Source of the DNA: Actinomycetota bacterium
GTDB taxonomy: Bacteria; Actinomycetota; Acidimicrobiia; Acidimicrobiales; Ilumatobacteraceae
Reading direction: 5' to 3'
Assembly: GCA_030645495.1 (NCBI GenBank)
Contig: JAUSLV010000016.1
Location: 1-64,000 of the forward strand
DNA: 64,000 bases
Shown in pieces: positions 24,394-32,332 of the stretch (position 1 is its first letter; every line of letters starts with the position of its first letter). The position numbers and the translations under genes are program-made. The notes under the pieces are model-generated. The model had not been told where the DNA came from and ran no database searches. It worked only from the letters and a program-made list of their open reading frames with translations.

Positions 24394-25365
24394 ATGTCGT
24401 TCGTGGAGGTCGGAGTCGCGGGTTTCGTCGCTGACGGGTCGATCGACGATGTCAGCACCGAAATCTCGGTGGTGGCGCTCGCCTCGCTGCCCGTCGGTTC
24501 TGGTTGGCGTGCCGACGGCCTGAACGACGCGCACGTCGCCGCGTTGGCCGCCAGGTATGCACACCTGCCCCCCGTGCTCGTACGTCGAACCGATCTGCTC
24601 GTCGTCGACGGCGCACACACGGTCGCCGCCGCCCGCCGACTCGGCATGCAGGTGGCCCACGTGCAGTGGTTCGACGGCACCTGGGTCGAGGCCGCTGCAG
24701 CGTTCGCCACCCGCAACAGCGTCGCACCCGCACTGGCCCTCACGGCCGACGACCGGCGCAACCTGATCCACTCCACGCTGCGCGCCGAACCGACCTGGTC
24801 GGATCGTCGCATCGCGCAGGTGTGTGGCGTGTCACCGAAGATGATCGCGCGTGTTCGCTCTGGGGCACCGTCGCCCCAGCAGGTCAGCGGGGCCGAGAAG
24901 CGCGTGGGTCGCGATGGTCGGGCCAGGCCGGTGCGCGCCGGCGCCATGCGTTCCAGCATCCTGCAGATGCTCGAGCAGCAGCCCGACGCGTCGTTGCGCA
25001 CCATTGCCTCGGCGCTGGGGGTTTCCCCCGAGACGGTACGCAGCGTGCGCAAGGACCGCGAGGTCGGCTCGGGGCCGGTGGTGCGCATCGCCAGCACGCA
25101 CCACAGCCGGGCGCTCGAGGAGCTGACGCAGCGCCCGCGCCGTGAGCCGCCCGCGCCGTGGCGAGGCGACGCGGCGTTCGGATCGACATCGGTCGGCGAG
25201 GAGTTCGTCGCCTGGTTCGAGGCCACCAACGTGCTCGATGATCGAGGCCGGGTCGACGAGGTGCCACTCAGCAGGATCTACGAGATTGCCGATGAGGCGC
25301 GGCGGCGGGCGGCCTATTGGTCGGCGTTCGCCGACTCGGTGGAAGGCCGGGCGCGGCGCCGCTGA
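24394..25365 (+). CDS. StrR-like ParB-domain regulator with two HTH segments
   Basis: A 323-residue protein. The N-terminal part is a ParB/sulfiredoxin-like domain (SLPVGSGWRADGLNDAHVAALAARY, LPPVLVRRTDLLVVDGAHTVAAARRLGM, VQWFDGTW). A first helix-turn-helix follows (TWSDRRIAQVCGVSPKMIARVRS), then a second (ASLRTIASALGVSPETVRSVRK). This is the layout of StrR/NovG-type pathway activators of antibiotic clusters, not of chromosome partition ParB. ATG 24394 has GAGGGG seven bases upstream. It could regulate the P450 or acyl-CoA genes around it; no target site is identified. Confidence 0.78.
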   Translation: MSFVEVGVAGFVADGSIDDVSTEISVVALASLPVGSGWRADGLNDAHVAALAARYAHLPPVLVRRTDLLVVDGAHTVAAARRLGMQVAHVQWFDGTWVEAAAAFATRNSVAPALALTADDRRNLIHSTLRAEPTWSDRRIAQVCGVSPKMIARVRSGAPSPQQVSGAEKRVGRDGRARPVRAGAMRSSILQMLEQQPDASLRTIASALGVSPETVRSVRKDREVGSGPVVRIASTHHSRALEELTQRPRREPPAPWRGDAAFGSTSVGEEFVAWFEATNVLDDRGRVDEVPLSRIYEIADEARRRAAYWSAFADSVEGRARRR

Positions 25366-25412
25366 CGGCCGCGCCCTCCGTTGAAGTCACACCCACGAAC
25401 CGGGAGGTCAGG

Positions 25413-26207
25413 ATGTCGGACGAAGAGCCGCAAGCGTTGTTCGAGCGCGATGGGCACGTTGCCGTCATCACACTGAACCGGCCGGCGATCGGTAACGCAC
25501 TGTCGCCCACGATGGGGGCGCTGATGGCGGAGTACTGGGCTGAGATCCGCTCCAACCCCGACATCCGCTGCACGGTCATCACCGGGGCCGGCGATCGATT
25601 CTTCTGCACCGGTGCCGACCTGCAAGCCGTCTCGGCGTCGGGCAAGGTGAACGGCGGGTTCGGTCGGATCACCGAGGAAGTCCGTTGGACCTCACGGCAG
25701 AACGACATCTGGAAGCCCACCGTCTGCGCGGTCAACGGAACGGTGGCCGGTGGCGGGTTGCACTTCGTCGTCGACTCCGATGTCGTGGTGGCATCGGAGA
25801 ACGCCACCTTCATCGACACGCACACGAACGTGGGCATGGTGGGGGCGATCGAGAACATCGGACTCGCCAAGCGACTGCCGCTGGGCACCGCGCTGCGGAT
25901 GACGCTGCAGGGCAAGAGCTTCCGGCTGCCTGCCGCCCGGGCATATGCGCTCGGCCTCGTGGACGAGTTGACGCCGGCCGGTGGCGCACTCGACGGAGCA
26001 TTGGAGATTGCCCAGGAGATCGCCAAGAACTCGCCCAACGCGGTGTCGCTGTCGATGCGCGCGATCTGGAGTGCGGTGGAGATGCCGTACTCGCAAGCTG
26101 TCGAGTACGGCTACGCCCTGCTGCGGATGCACTGGCTGCACCCCGACTTCAAGGAAGGCCCGCGCGCCTTCGCCGAGAAGCGCGAGCCACAGTGGAGCAC
26201 CGACTGA
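25413..26207 (+). CDS. Crotonase-fold protein without the hydratase glutamates
   Basis: A 264-residue crotonase superfamily protein: FFCTGADLQAVSAS at the oxyanion loop and VAGGGLHFVVDSDVVVASENATFIDTHTNVGMVGAIENIG in the core. At the glutamate positions it has histidine (GLHF) and threonine (DTHTNVG), so classic hydration is unlikely. GGGAGG precedes ATG 25413. It is followed by two acyl-CoA dehydrogenases with gaps of about 31 and 0 bases, making a three-gene operon. Confidence 0.82.
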   Translation: MSDEEPQALFERDGHVAVITLNRPAIGNALSPTMGALMAEYWAEIRSNPDIRCTVITGAGDRFFCTGADLQAVSASGKVNGGFGRITEEVRWTSRQNDIWKPTVCAVNGTVAGGGLHFVVDSDVVVASENATFIDTHTNVGMVGAIENIGLAKRLPLGTALRMTLQGKSFRLPAARAYALGLVDELTPAGGALDGALEIAQEIAKNSPNAVSLSMRAIWSAVEMPYSQAVEYGYALLRMHWLHPDFKEGPRAFAEKREPQWSTD

Positions 26208-26238
26208 TGCAGCATCCGGGTGCAGTGAGGGAGTCACG

Positions 26239-27453
26239 ATGATCGAAGAGTTGGAAGCCCTCGAGCCGTTCCGCGAGGAGGTGCGGCAGTGGTGCGCGAC
26301 CCACATCCCGAAGAACTGGCGCACCGAGCAGGCGGGGGCCGATCACCATCAGTTCGCCACGTTCCACCGTTGGTGGGGTTCGCAGTTGCGTGACGCCGGC
26401 TACTTCGCGCCGCACTGGCCCGTCGAATGGGGCGGCGGTGGCTTCTCGCTGCTGCAGCAAGTGGTGTTGGGCGAGGAGTTCGCCCGTGCCGACGCCCCGC
26501 GCAACGGGCTCTACCAGGTCGCGCTCTACAACGCCGGCCCCAGCATCCTGCATGCCGGCACCGACGAGCAGAAGCGTCGCTTCCTGCCGGGCATCATCAA
26601 CGGCACCGTGTGGTGCCAAGGGTTCTCCGAGCCGAACGCCGGCTCCGATCTCGCCGGCCTGCAGACCCGTGCGATCCGCGACGGCGACCACTACGTCGTC
26701 ACCGGTCAGAAGGTCTGGACCAGCCTGGCGATGGAGGCGCAGCACTGCATCCTGCTCGTGCGCACCGACCCGACGGCGAAGAAGCACAAGGGCATCACCT
26801 ATCTGCTGATGGACATGGACTCCCCCGGCATCGAGGTACGCCCGATCCGCCAGGCCACCGGCCAGTCCGAGTTCTGCGAGACGTTCCTCGACGAAGTGCG
26901 CATCCCCGTGGAGAACCGGCTGGGCGCCGAGAACGAGGGTTGGGGCGTCACGCAGGCGACGCTCGCCTCCGAGCGCGGCGCGGTTCTGATCGAGCTGGCT
27001 GAGCGGCTCCGCCGCAACGGCACGCTCGCGCTGGCCGAGGCCGCCAAGGTTTGGAAGAACGACGAGGGTGGTTCGCAGGCGGACGACCCTGCCGTACAGG
27101 AGATCATCGGCGCTCGCTACGCCGAGTCCATGGCCCTGCGCCAGCTGTTGAACACGATGGTCACCAACGTGATCCGCCGCGGTGGTGTCGGCCCCGAGGC
27201 CTCGGTGGTCAAGCTGTTCTACAGCGAACTGCTGCAACAAGTGATGAAGGACGCCGTCAGCATCGGCGGGCCTGCCGCGCAGAATGCCCAGCCATCACTG
27301 ATGAGTGCCGGCTGGGAATCGGGCGTCTGGCTCTACGACTACATCAATGCGTTCGGCTGGACCATCGGTGGCGGCACGAGCGAGATCATGCGGAACATCA
27401 TCGGCGAGCGAGTGCTCGGCCTGCCCCGCGATCCTGAGCCGAAGGGGGCCTGA
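26239..27453 (+). CDS. Acyl-CoA dehydrogenase, large partner of a probable heteromeric pair
   Basis: A 404-residue FadE with APHWPVEWGGGGFS, SEPNAGSDLAGLQTR, GQKVWTSLAMEA, FCETFLDEVRIPVENRLGAENEGW and GGGTSEIMRNIIGERVLGLPRDP. The adjacent, differently patterned dehydrogenase (27453) overlaps its stop. Side-by-side unequal FadE genes of this kind encode alpha2beta2 heterotetramers in sterol side-chain degradation (ChsE1-ChsE2, ChsE4-ChsE5). The pairing is inferred from arrangement and sequence style. Confidence 0.88.
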   Translation: MIEELEALEPFREEVRQWCATHIPKNWRTEQAGADHHQFATFHRWWGSQLRDAGYFAPHWPVEWGGGGFSLLQQVVLGEEFARADAPRNGLYQVALYNAGPSILHAGTDEQKRRFLPGIINGTVWCQGFSEPNAGSDLAGLQTRAIRDGDHYVVTGQKVWTSLAMEAQHCILLVRTDPTAKKHKGITYLLMDMDSPGIEVRPIRQATGQSEFCETFLDEVRIPVENRLGAENEGWGVTQATLASERGAVLIELAERLRRNGTLALAEAAKVWKNDEGGSQADDPAVQEIIGARYAESMALRQLLNTMVTNVIRRGGVGPEASVVKLFYSELLQQVMKDAVSIGGPAAQNAQPSLMSAGWESGVWLYDYINAFGWTIGGGTSEIMRNIIGERVLGLPRDPEPKGA

Positions 27454-28574
27454 TGCACCTGTCCGACGAAGAACGTGACGAGCTGCGCGACTCTGCGCGC
27501 AAGTTCCTCGACAACGAACTGGGCAGCGGTCGGGTTCGTTCGCTGCTCGACGACCCCGACGGCCTCGACCGCACGGCGTGGGCCACCATCGCCGGCCTCG
27601 GCTGGGCCGCGATCCTGGTGCCCGAGGAACACGGTGGTATGGGTGCCTCGTGGGCCGAGATGGCCGTGATCCTGCACGAAGTGGGCCGTCGTGTCGCGCC
27701 GCTGCCGTTGTTGTCGTCGGCGGTGCTCGGCGTGGAGGCGCTCGTGGGCGGTTCCTCCGACACCCTGCGTGCTGCGTGGCTGCCCGATGTTGCTGCTGGC
27801 GAGCGGATCCTCACCGTCGCCGCGATGGGCCCCACGGGCTCGGTGGTCGCAAGCGAACTCGGCGCGGTGCTCACCACCTCCGGTGGGCTACGTCTCAACG
27901 GTTCGGCGCGGTTCGTGCCCGACGCGCACATCGCCGACGGCATCATCGTGGCCGCCCGCGACGCGCAAGGGGCCATGTCGTACGTGCTCGTCGAGCCGTC
28001 GGCGGCAGGCGTGTCGGTCGAGGTCGAGCAGACGGTCGATCAGACGCGCCGCCTGGCCTGGGTGCGATTCGACGATGTGGCCGTCAGCGAGAGCGCGCTG
28101 CTGGTCGAGCCGGGCACCGCCGATGCGTTGCACGCTCGTGTCACCGCGGCCGGTGCCGTCGCCGTGTGCGCCGACGCGGTGGGTGCGGCGGAACAGATGC
28201 TGTTCACGTCGAGCAAGTACGCCGTCGAGCGCCACCAGTTCGGCCGCCCGATCGGGTCGTTCCAGGCGGTGAAGCACCACTGCGCGAACATGCTGATCGC
28301 GGTCGAGGCCAGCCGGGCCGCGGTGGCCTTCGCGGTCGACGGGCTCGACGATCCGTCCATCGGCGTGGCCGAGGCGGCGGCGGTCGCCAAGTCGTTCGTG
28401 GGTCCCGCGTGTGCGGACGCCTGTCAGCTCGCTGTCCAAGTGCACGGTGGTATCGGCTTCACCTGGGAACACGACGCGCACCTGTACCTCAAGCGCACGA
28501 AGCTCGACGAAAGCCTGTATGGCTCGACCGCGTGGCACCGCCGGCGGTTGGGTCGCCAGATCCTGGCGGGCTGA
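27453..28574 (+). CDS. Acyl-CoA dehydrogenase, small partner of a probable heteromeric pair
   Basis: A 373-residue dehydrogenase. It has ILVPEEHGGMGASWAEMA, YAVERHQFGRPIGSFQAVKHHCANM and a C-terminal VQVHGGIGFTWEHDAHLYLKR. The middle domain lacks the usual SEPxAGSD loop (TVAAMGPTGS instead). It probably supplies the other half of the FAD/substrate site to the upstream protein, as in ChsE-type heterotetramers. Its ATG shares one base with the upstream TGA. The ferredoxin gene follows after 59 bases. Confidence 0.87.
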   Translation: MHLSDEERDELRDSARKFLDNELGSGRVRSLLDDPDGLDRTAWATIAGLGWAAILVPEEHGGMGASWAEMAVILHEVGRRVAPLPLLSSAVLGVEALVGGSSDTLRAAWLPDVAAGERILTVAAMGPTGSVVASELGAVLTTSGGLRLNGSARFVPDAHIADGIIVAARDAQGAMSYVLVEPSAAGVSVEVEQTVDQTRRLAWVRFDDVAVSESALLVEPGTADALHARVTAAGAVAVCADAVGAAEQMLFTSSKYAVERHQFGRPIGSFQAVKHHCANMLIAVEASRAAVAFAVDGLDDPSIGVAEAAAVAKSFVGPACADACQLAVQVHGGIGFTWEHDAHLYLKRTKLDESLYGSTAWHRRRLGRQILAG

Positions 28575-28620
28575 CGCCGGCTGTCCATTCGCGACCGACG
28601 CCCACGACCGCTCGCCGACG

Positions 28621-28626
28621 TACTCT
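28621..28626 (+). promoter_or_regulatory. -10 box of leaderless ferredoxin transcript
   Basis: TACTCT, then seven bases, then ATG 28634. No Shine-Dalgarno in between. Confidence 0.45.
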
Positions 28627-28633
28627 CGTTGCC

Positions 28634-28828
28634 ATGAAGGTGATCCTGAACGTCGATACCTGCACCGGCCATGGCCGCTGCTACACACTCGCTCCCGCGC
28701 TGTTTGACTGTGACGAGCAGGGTCACAGCGTCCTGCTCGTCGACGACGTCGACGGCGATCTGCTTGCGCAGGCACGCGTCGCGGTCACGAACTGCCCGGA
28801 AGGCGCGATCTCGATCGTCGAGGGCTGA
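28634..28828 (+). CDS. Single-cluster ferredoxin of the P450 redox-partner type
   Basis: A 64-residue ferredoxin, MKVILNVDTCTGHGRCYTLAP and later NCPEGAI. The first motif is C-x2-H-x2-C with histidine in place of the second cluster cysteine, and the last cysteine is followed by proline. This pattern is typical of [3Fe-4S] ferredoxins that feed actinobacterial P450s (some carry a [4Fe-4S] cluster). It is the only visible electron donor for the P450s at 18735 and 20069, although 8-10 kb away; no ferredoxin reductase gene is in the window. Confidence 0.9.
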   Translation: MKVILNVDTCTGHGRCYTLAPALFDCDEQGHSVLLVDDVDGDLLAQARVAVTNCPEGAISIVEG

Positions 28829-28855
28829 GCTCGCCGCCCGGCTCCCGGCCGCGGG

Positions 28856-29770
28856 TCAGAGTGGGATCGTCTGGTCGAACGTGACAGCACCCCACTTGTC
28901 GGCGGCTTGCTGCAGTTCGGCGACGGTCCAGCGGTGATCGGCCTCGATCGAGTCGATGATCGTCCACGGCTGGAACAGGTGGATCGCCCCGCCGTAGACG
29001 AAGAACACCTTGCCGGCGATAGGGCAGCCTGCGGTGGCGAGGTAGGCCACCATCGGCGAGATGTTGGCCGGATCGAACTTATCGAACCCGATGGCCGCGG
29101 CCTCGGCGAGACGCTCGGCGGTGCGCTCCTCGCTGCCCGGGATCGTGGCCGTGAGCCGCGTGCGTGCCGCCGGCGCGATCGCATTGCAGCGCACGCCGTA
29201 GCGGGCCAGTTCCTTCTGGCAGATCTCGGTGAACGTGGCGATGCCCGACTTCGCCGCGCCGTAGTTGGTCTGGCCCGGGTTGCTCATCAGGCCGGAGGTG
29301 GACGTGGTGTTGATGATCGAGGCGTTCACGGTGGCGCCGCTCTTGGCCTGCTCGCGCCAGTACGTGGCGGCCCACTTGGTGGGCAGGAAGTGGCCGCGCA
29401 GGTGCACCTTGATGACGCTGTCCCATTCCTGCTCGGTCATGTTCACGACCACGCGGTCGCGCAGGATGCCGGCGTTGTTCACTAGCACGTGCAGGTCGCC
29501 GAACGTCTCGATGGCGGTGTTGATCAACCGTTGCGAGCCGTCCCAGTCGGCCACGTCGTCGTAGTTGGCCACGGCCTGTCCGCCGGCGGCCGTGATCTCG
29601 TTGACCACGCTCTGCGCGGGCGAGAGGTCGGCGCCGGTTCCGTCGGGTGAACCACCGAGGTCGTTGACCACGACGCTGGCGCCCTCCGCGGCGAACAGCA
29701 GCGCGTGCTCGCGGCCGATCCCGCGACCTGCACCGGTGATGATGGCCACGCGGCCGTCGAGTGTTCCCAT
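28856..29770 (-). CDS. SDR, MFE-2-like 3-hydroxyacyl-CoA dehydrogenase type
   Basis: A 304-residue SDR with TGAGRGIG at residues 12-19, NNAG at 98-101, S157, Y170 and K174 (YGAAK). The insert VVVNDLGGSPDGTGADLSPAQSVVNEI after the second strand and the long C-terminal tail are characteristic of the dehydrogenase domain of peroxisomal multifunctional enzyme 2 and its bacterial relatives, which oxidise (3R)-hydroxyacyl-CoA. GAAGGAG precedes ATG 29770. It diverges from the acyl-CoA ligase by 101 bases. Confidence 0.88.
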   Translation of the reverse strand: MGTLDGRVAIITGAGRGIGREHALLFAAEGASVVVNDLGGSPDGTGADLSPAQSVVNEITAAGGQAVANYDDVADWDGSQRLINTAIETFGDLHVLVNNAGILRDRVVVNMTEQEWDSVIKVHLRGHFLPTKWAATYWREQAKSGATVNASIINTTSTSGLMSNPGQTNYGAAKSGIATFTEICQKELARYGVRCNAIAPAARTRLTATIPGSEERTAERLAEAAAIGFDKFDPANISPMVAYLATAGCPIAGKVFFVYGGAIHLFQPWTIIDSIEADHRWTVAELQQAADKWGAVTFDQTIPL

Positions 29771-29858
29771 GGATGTCTCCTTCGTTACAGACCAGAACCT
29801 AGGAGCGGCAGCTGGCCACGCAGTTGGACGAGTGTGCGGAGTCGGCGTGTTGCGCGCC

Positions 29859-29864
29859 TACCTT
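29859..29864 (+). promoter_or_regulatory. -10 box of leaderless acyl-CoA ligase transcript
   Basis: TACCTT, seven bases, then ATG 29872. It supports that ATG over the in-frame TTG 29824, which lies upstream of the promoter. Confidence 0.45.
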
Positions 29865-29871
29865 GCAACCG

Positions 29872-31401
29872 ATGACTGCAGCACCGACCGAGAACACCAG
29901 CGCGCAAGGCCTACACCTGCCGAGCTGGTTGCAGGCCATCGTCGCGCTCGACCCGGCGGCACCGGTGTTGCAGTTCGAAGGGTCGTGGCGGCCATGGTCG
30001 TTCCTCGCCTCCGGCATGCACGCGCTCGACGACGCCATGGTGCGGCACGGGTGGGGCGAGGGTTCGATGGTGGGCATCGTGATCCGCAATCGCCCCGAGA
30101 TCGTACGCGCGATGATCGGCACCCTCGGTACCGGCAGATGCTTGGTGACGCTCAGCTCGGTGGTACCGCCGGCAACGCTGGCGGCCGAGATCGTGCGCCT
30201 CGGGTTGCCGGTGGTGGTGGCCACGGAGGCCGACTGGACACCTGAGCTGCGGGCGGCGGTCGCCGAGGCGGGCTCGCTGGGCCTGCGCTTCGACGACGAC
30301 GAACGCCCCGCGCACGTGGTGGTGCCTGCCGGCACGCGTCGCGACGATGCGGCGACGACACGCGCTGGTGTTGCGGTGCAGATGCTCACAAGCGGCACCA
30401 CAGGAGCGCCCAAGCGGGTCGACCTGCTGTACACCAGCCTCGGCTACGAGATCGTGAGCACCAGCCGGTACAGCGCGAGCGCCGATCTGGCCGCGCCATC
30501 GTTGGCCTCGGGCGTGTCGATCGTATGGAACCCGATGTTGCACATCGGCGGGTTGCGCGGTTTGGTCACCAACCTCGTGGCCGGCCGCCGGGTGTCGTTG
30601 CTCGAGCGGTTCTCCGTGGAAGCGTGGGCCGCGCTGGTGGCCGAGCACCGGCCGCGCGCCATCGCGCTCGTACCGAGTGCGATGCGCATGGTGCTCGACG
30701 CCAACCTGCCGCGCGAGGCGCTTGCCGGTGTCGACGCGCTCGTCTCCGGCACCGCACCGCTGTCGCCGGAGACCAAAGACGAGTGGGAGCAGCGGTTCGG
30801 CATCCCGGTGCTCGTGGTGTACGGCGCCACCGAGTTCGGCGGCGTGGCCGGGTGGACGATCCGCGACTGGCGGGCCTTCGGCGACACCAAGCGCGGCAGC
30901 GTCGGCCGCGCCAACGAGGGCGTGGAGATTCGGATCGTCGATCAGGGGTCGGGCGAGGCCGTGCCCGCCGGCAGCAGTGGCCTGCTGGAGGTGCGCAGCC
31001 AACAGCTCGGCCAGGACGGGTGGGTGCGCACCACCGACTTGGCGAGAATGGACGACGACGGATTCATCTGGATCGAGGGCCGCACCGACGATGTCATCAT
31101 CCGCGGTGGTTTCAAGGTGGCCACGAACGCCGTGGCCGACACGTTGCGGCGCCACCCGGCAGTCAGCGACGCATGCGTGATCGGCGTGCCCGACGAGCGC
31201 CTGGGGCAGGTGCCTGCGGCCGGGGTCGAGCTTCGCGCCGGTGCCACGCTCAGCAGCGCCGAACTGGCCGCCTGGGCGCGCGAGCAGCTCAGCAGCTATC
31301 AGGTGCCGGTGGTGTTCCTGATCGTCGACGAGCTGCCGCGCACTCCGTCGATGAAAGTCAGCCAACCCGGCCTGCGTGCGCTGTTGGACGCCGCCGGCTG
31401 A
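29872..31401 (+). CDS. AMP-forming acyl-CoA ligase
   Basis: A 509-residue ANL-superfamily ligase: the P-loop-like MLTSGTTGAPKRVDL, VYGATEFGG (A5), GRTDDVIIRGGFKV (A8 hinge) and a C-terminal PRTPSMKVSQPGLR with the adenylation lysine. It activates a carboxylic acid to acyl-CoA via an acyl-AMP. The hinge continues ATNAVADTL rather than the common PxEVE, so it is a diverged member. Placed among two dehydrogenase pairs and an SDR, it is a good candidate for the first step of this segment's pathway. Confidence 0.9.
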   Translation: MTAAPTENTSAQGLHLPSWLQAIVALDPAAPVLQFEGSWRPWSFLASGMHALDDAMVRHGWGEGSMVGIVIRNRPEIVRAMIGTLGTGRCLVTLSSVVPPATLAAEIVRLGLPVVVATEADWTPELRAAVAEAGSLGLRFDDDERPAHVVVPAGTRRDDAATTRAGVAVQMLTSGTTGAPKRVDLLYTSLGYEIVSTSRYSASADLAAPSLASGVSIVWNPMLHIGGLRGLVTNLVAGRRVSLLERFSVEAWAALVAEHRPRAIALVPSAMRMVLDANLPREALAGVDALVSGTAPLSPETKDEWEQRFGIPVLVVYGATEFGGVAGWTIRDWRAFGDTKRGSVGRANEGVEIRIVDQGSGEAVPAGSSGLLEVRSQQLGQDGWVRTTDLARMDDDGFIWIEGRTDDVIIRGGFKVATNAVADTLRRHPAVSDACVIGVPDERLGQVPAAGVELRAGATLSSAELAAWAREQLSSYQVPVVFLIVDELPRTPSMKVSQPGLRALLDAAG

Positions 31402-31419
31402 TCGTCGGCAGTGTCGGCG

Positions 31420-32328
31420 TCAGCCCCACTGTGCGCGAGTGGTGGCCAACTGGTGAGCGGTGACGCCACCGAACTCCACTCGCAATGCGTGCAGGCGGCT
31501 GGTCCAGAGTTGCAGGTCGAACTCGGTGGTGAACCCGATGGCTCCGCTGAGTTGGTGCATGTCGGTACCGACGAGCTGTGCGGCCTGTGCGGCGTAGGCA
31601 GCTGCCGCCGCGGCCGCCGCTGCGGTAGCGCCTTCGAACGCGGCGCGGCGGGCGAGCCAGCGCGCCCCCTCGGCCCACACGAATGCCTCGGCGAGGCGGT
31701 GCTGGAGGGCTTGGAGTGAACCGAGCGGCTTCTTGAACTGATGCCGTTCGCGGAGGTACTGCACGGTGTGCGCCACGGCGCCGTCGAGTGCGCCGGCGAT
31801 CTCGGCGGCCAGCGCAACGCGCCACCAGTTGGTGAGCGTGGCACCCGAACCTGGCCCGAGCGAGCGCATGGGCGTGGTGTCGAGGTGGGCGAAGGGATAT
31901 CCGTACGGGCTGTCGATGGGCGTTGCTGCGGTGACGGTGGCGACATGTGCCTCGTCACCATCGAGGATCAATACCGCGTCGGCGTACTGTCCGAACCGCA
32001 CAGGGCCGGGCCGGGCCGCGTCCGCTACTGCCAGTCGCGTCGGCGCCGAGGCGCCCAGCAGCATCGGCCCCACGATCGCGCGCAGCGCGATGTTGGCCCG
32101 AGCGTGGTGCAACGACGCCAGTTCGGCGACCAGCACAGCGCCCAACGGGCCGACCGACGGCTCGTTGGCCAGGTCGAGGAAGCCGGCCTGCGCGAGCGCA
32201 TCGAGCAGCGCGTCGTCGTGGCCCGAGGTGCCCAACGCTCGCGCGCGTTCGGGCCCGGCCTGCTTGGCGAGAATCGTGGTGACCGCGTCGACGATCGCCT
32301 GTTGGTCGTGATCGAGTGTGAAGTCCAT
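31420..32328 (-). CDS. Short acyl-CoA dehydrogenase, partner subunit
   Basis: Only 302 residues against about 380 for the family. It begins MDFTLDHDQQAIVDAVTTIL and keeps the C-terminal domain YLRERHQFKKPLGSLQALQHRLAEAFV and LSGAIGFTTEFDLQLW. The middle beta-domain is shortened and lacks the SEPxAGSD loop. A run of alanines (about ten) lies near residue 240. It resembles the small chains of ChsE-type heterotetramers; the larger partner is just upstream (32333, a four-base gap). Confidence 0.85.
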   Translation of the reverse strand: MDFTLDHDQQAIVDAVTTILAKQAGPERARALGTSGHDDALLDALAQAGFLDLANEPSVGPLGAVLVAELASLHHARANIALRAIVGPMLLGASAPTRLAVADAARPGPVRFGQYADAVLILDGDEAHVATVTAATPIDSPYGYPFAHLDTTPMRSLGPGSGATLTNWWRVALAAEIAGALDGAVAHTVQYLRERHQFKKPLGSLQALQHRLAEAFVWAEGARWLARRAAFEGATAAAAAAAAAYAAQAAQLVGTDMHQLSGAIGFTTEFDLQLWTSRLHALRVEFGGVTAHQLATTRAQWG

Positions 32329-32332
32329 GGTG

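Noticed and set aside
24394-25365. ParB chromosome-partition protein near an origin
   Set aside because: No parA, parS or dnaA-type context. The double HTH layout fits StrR-like regulators better.
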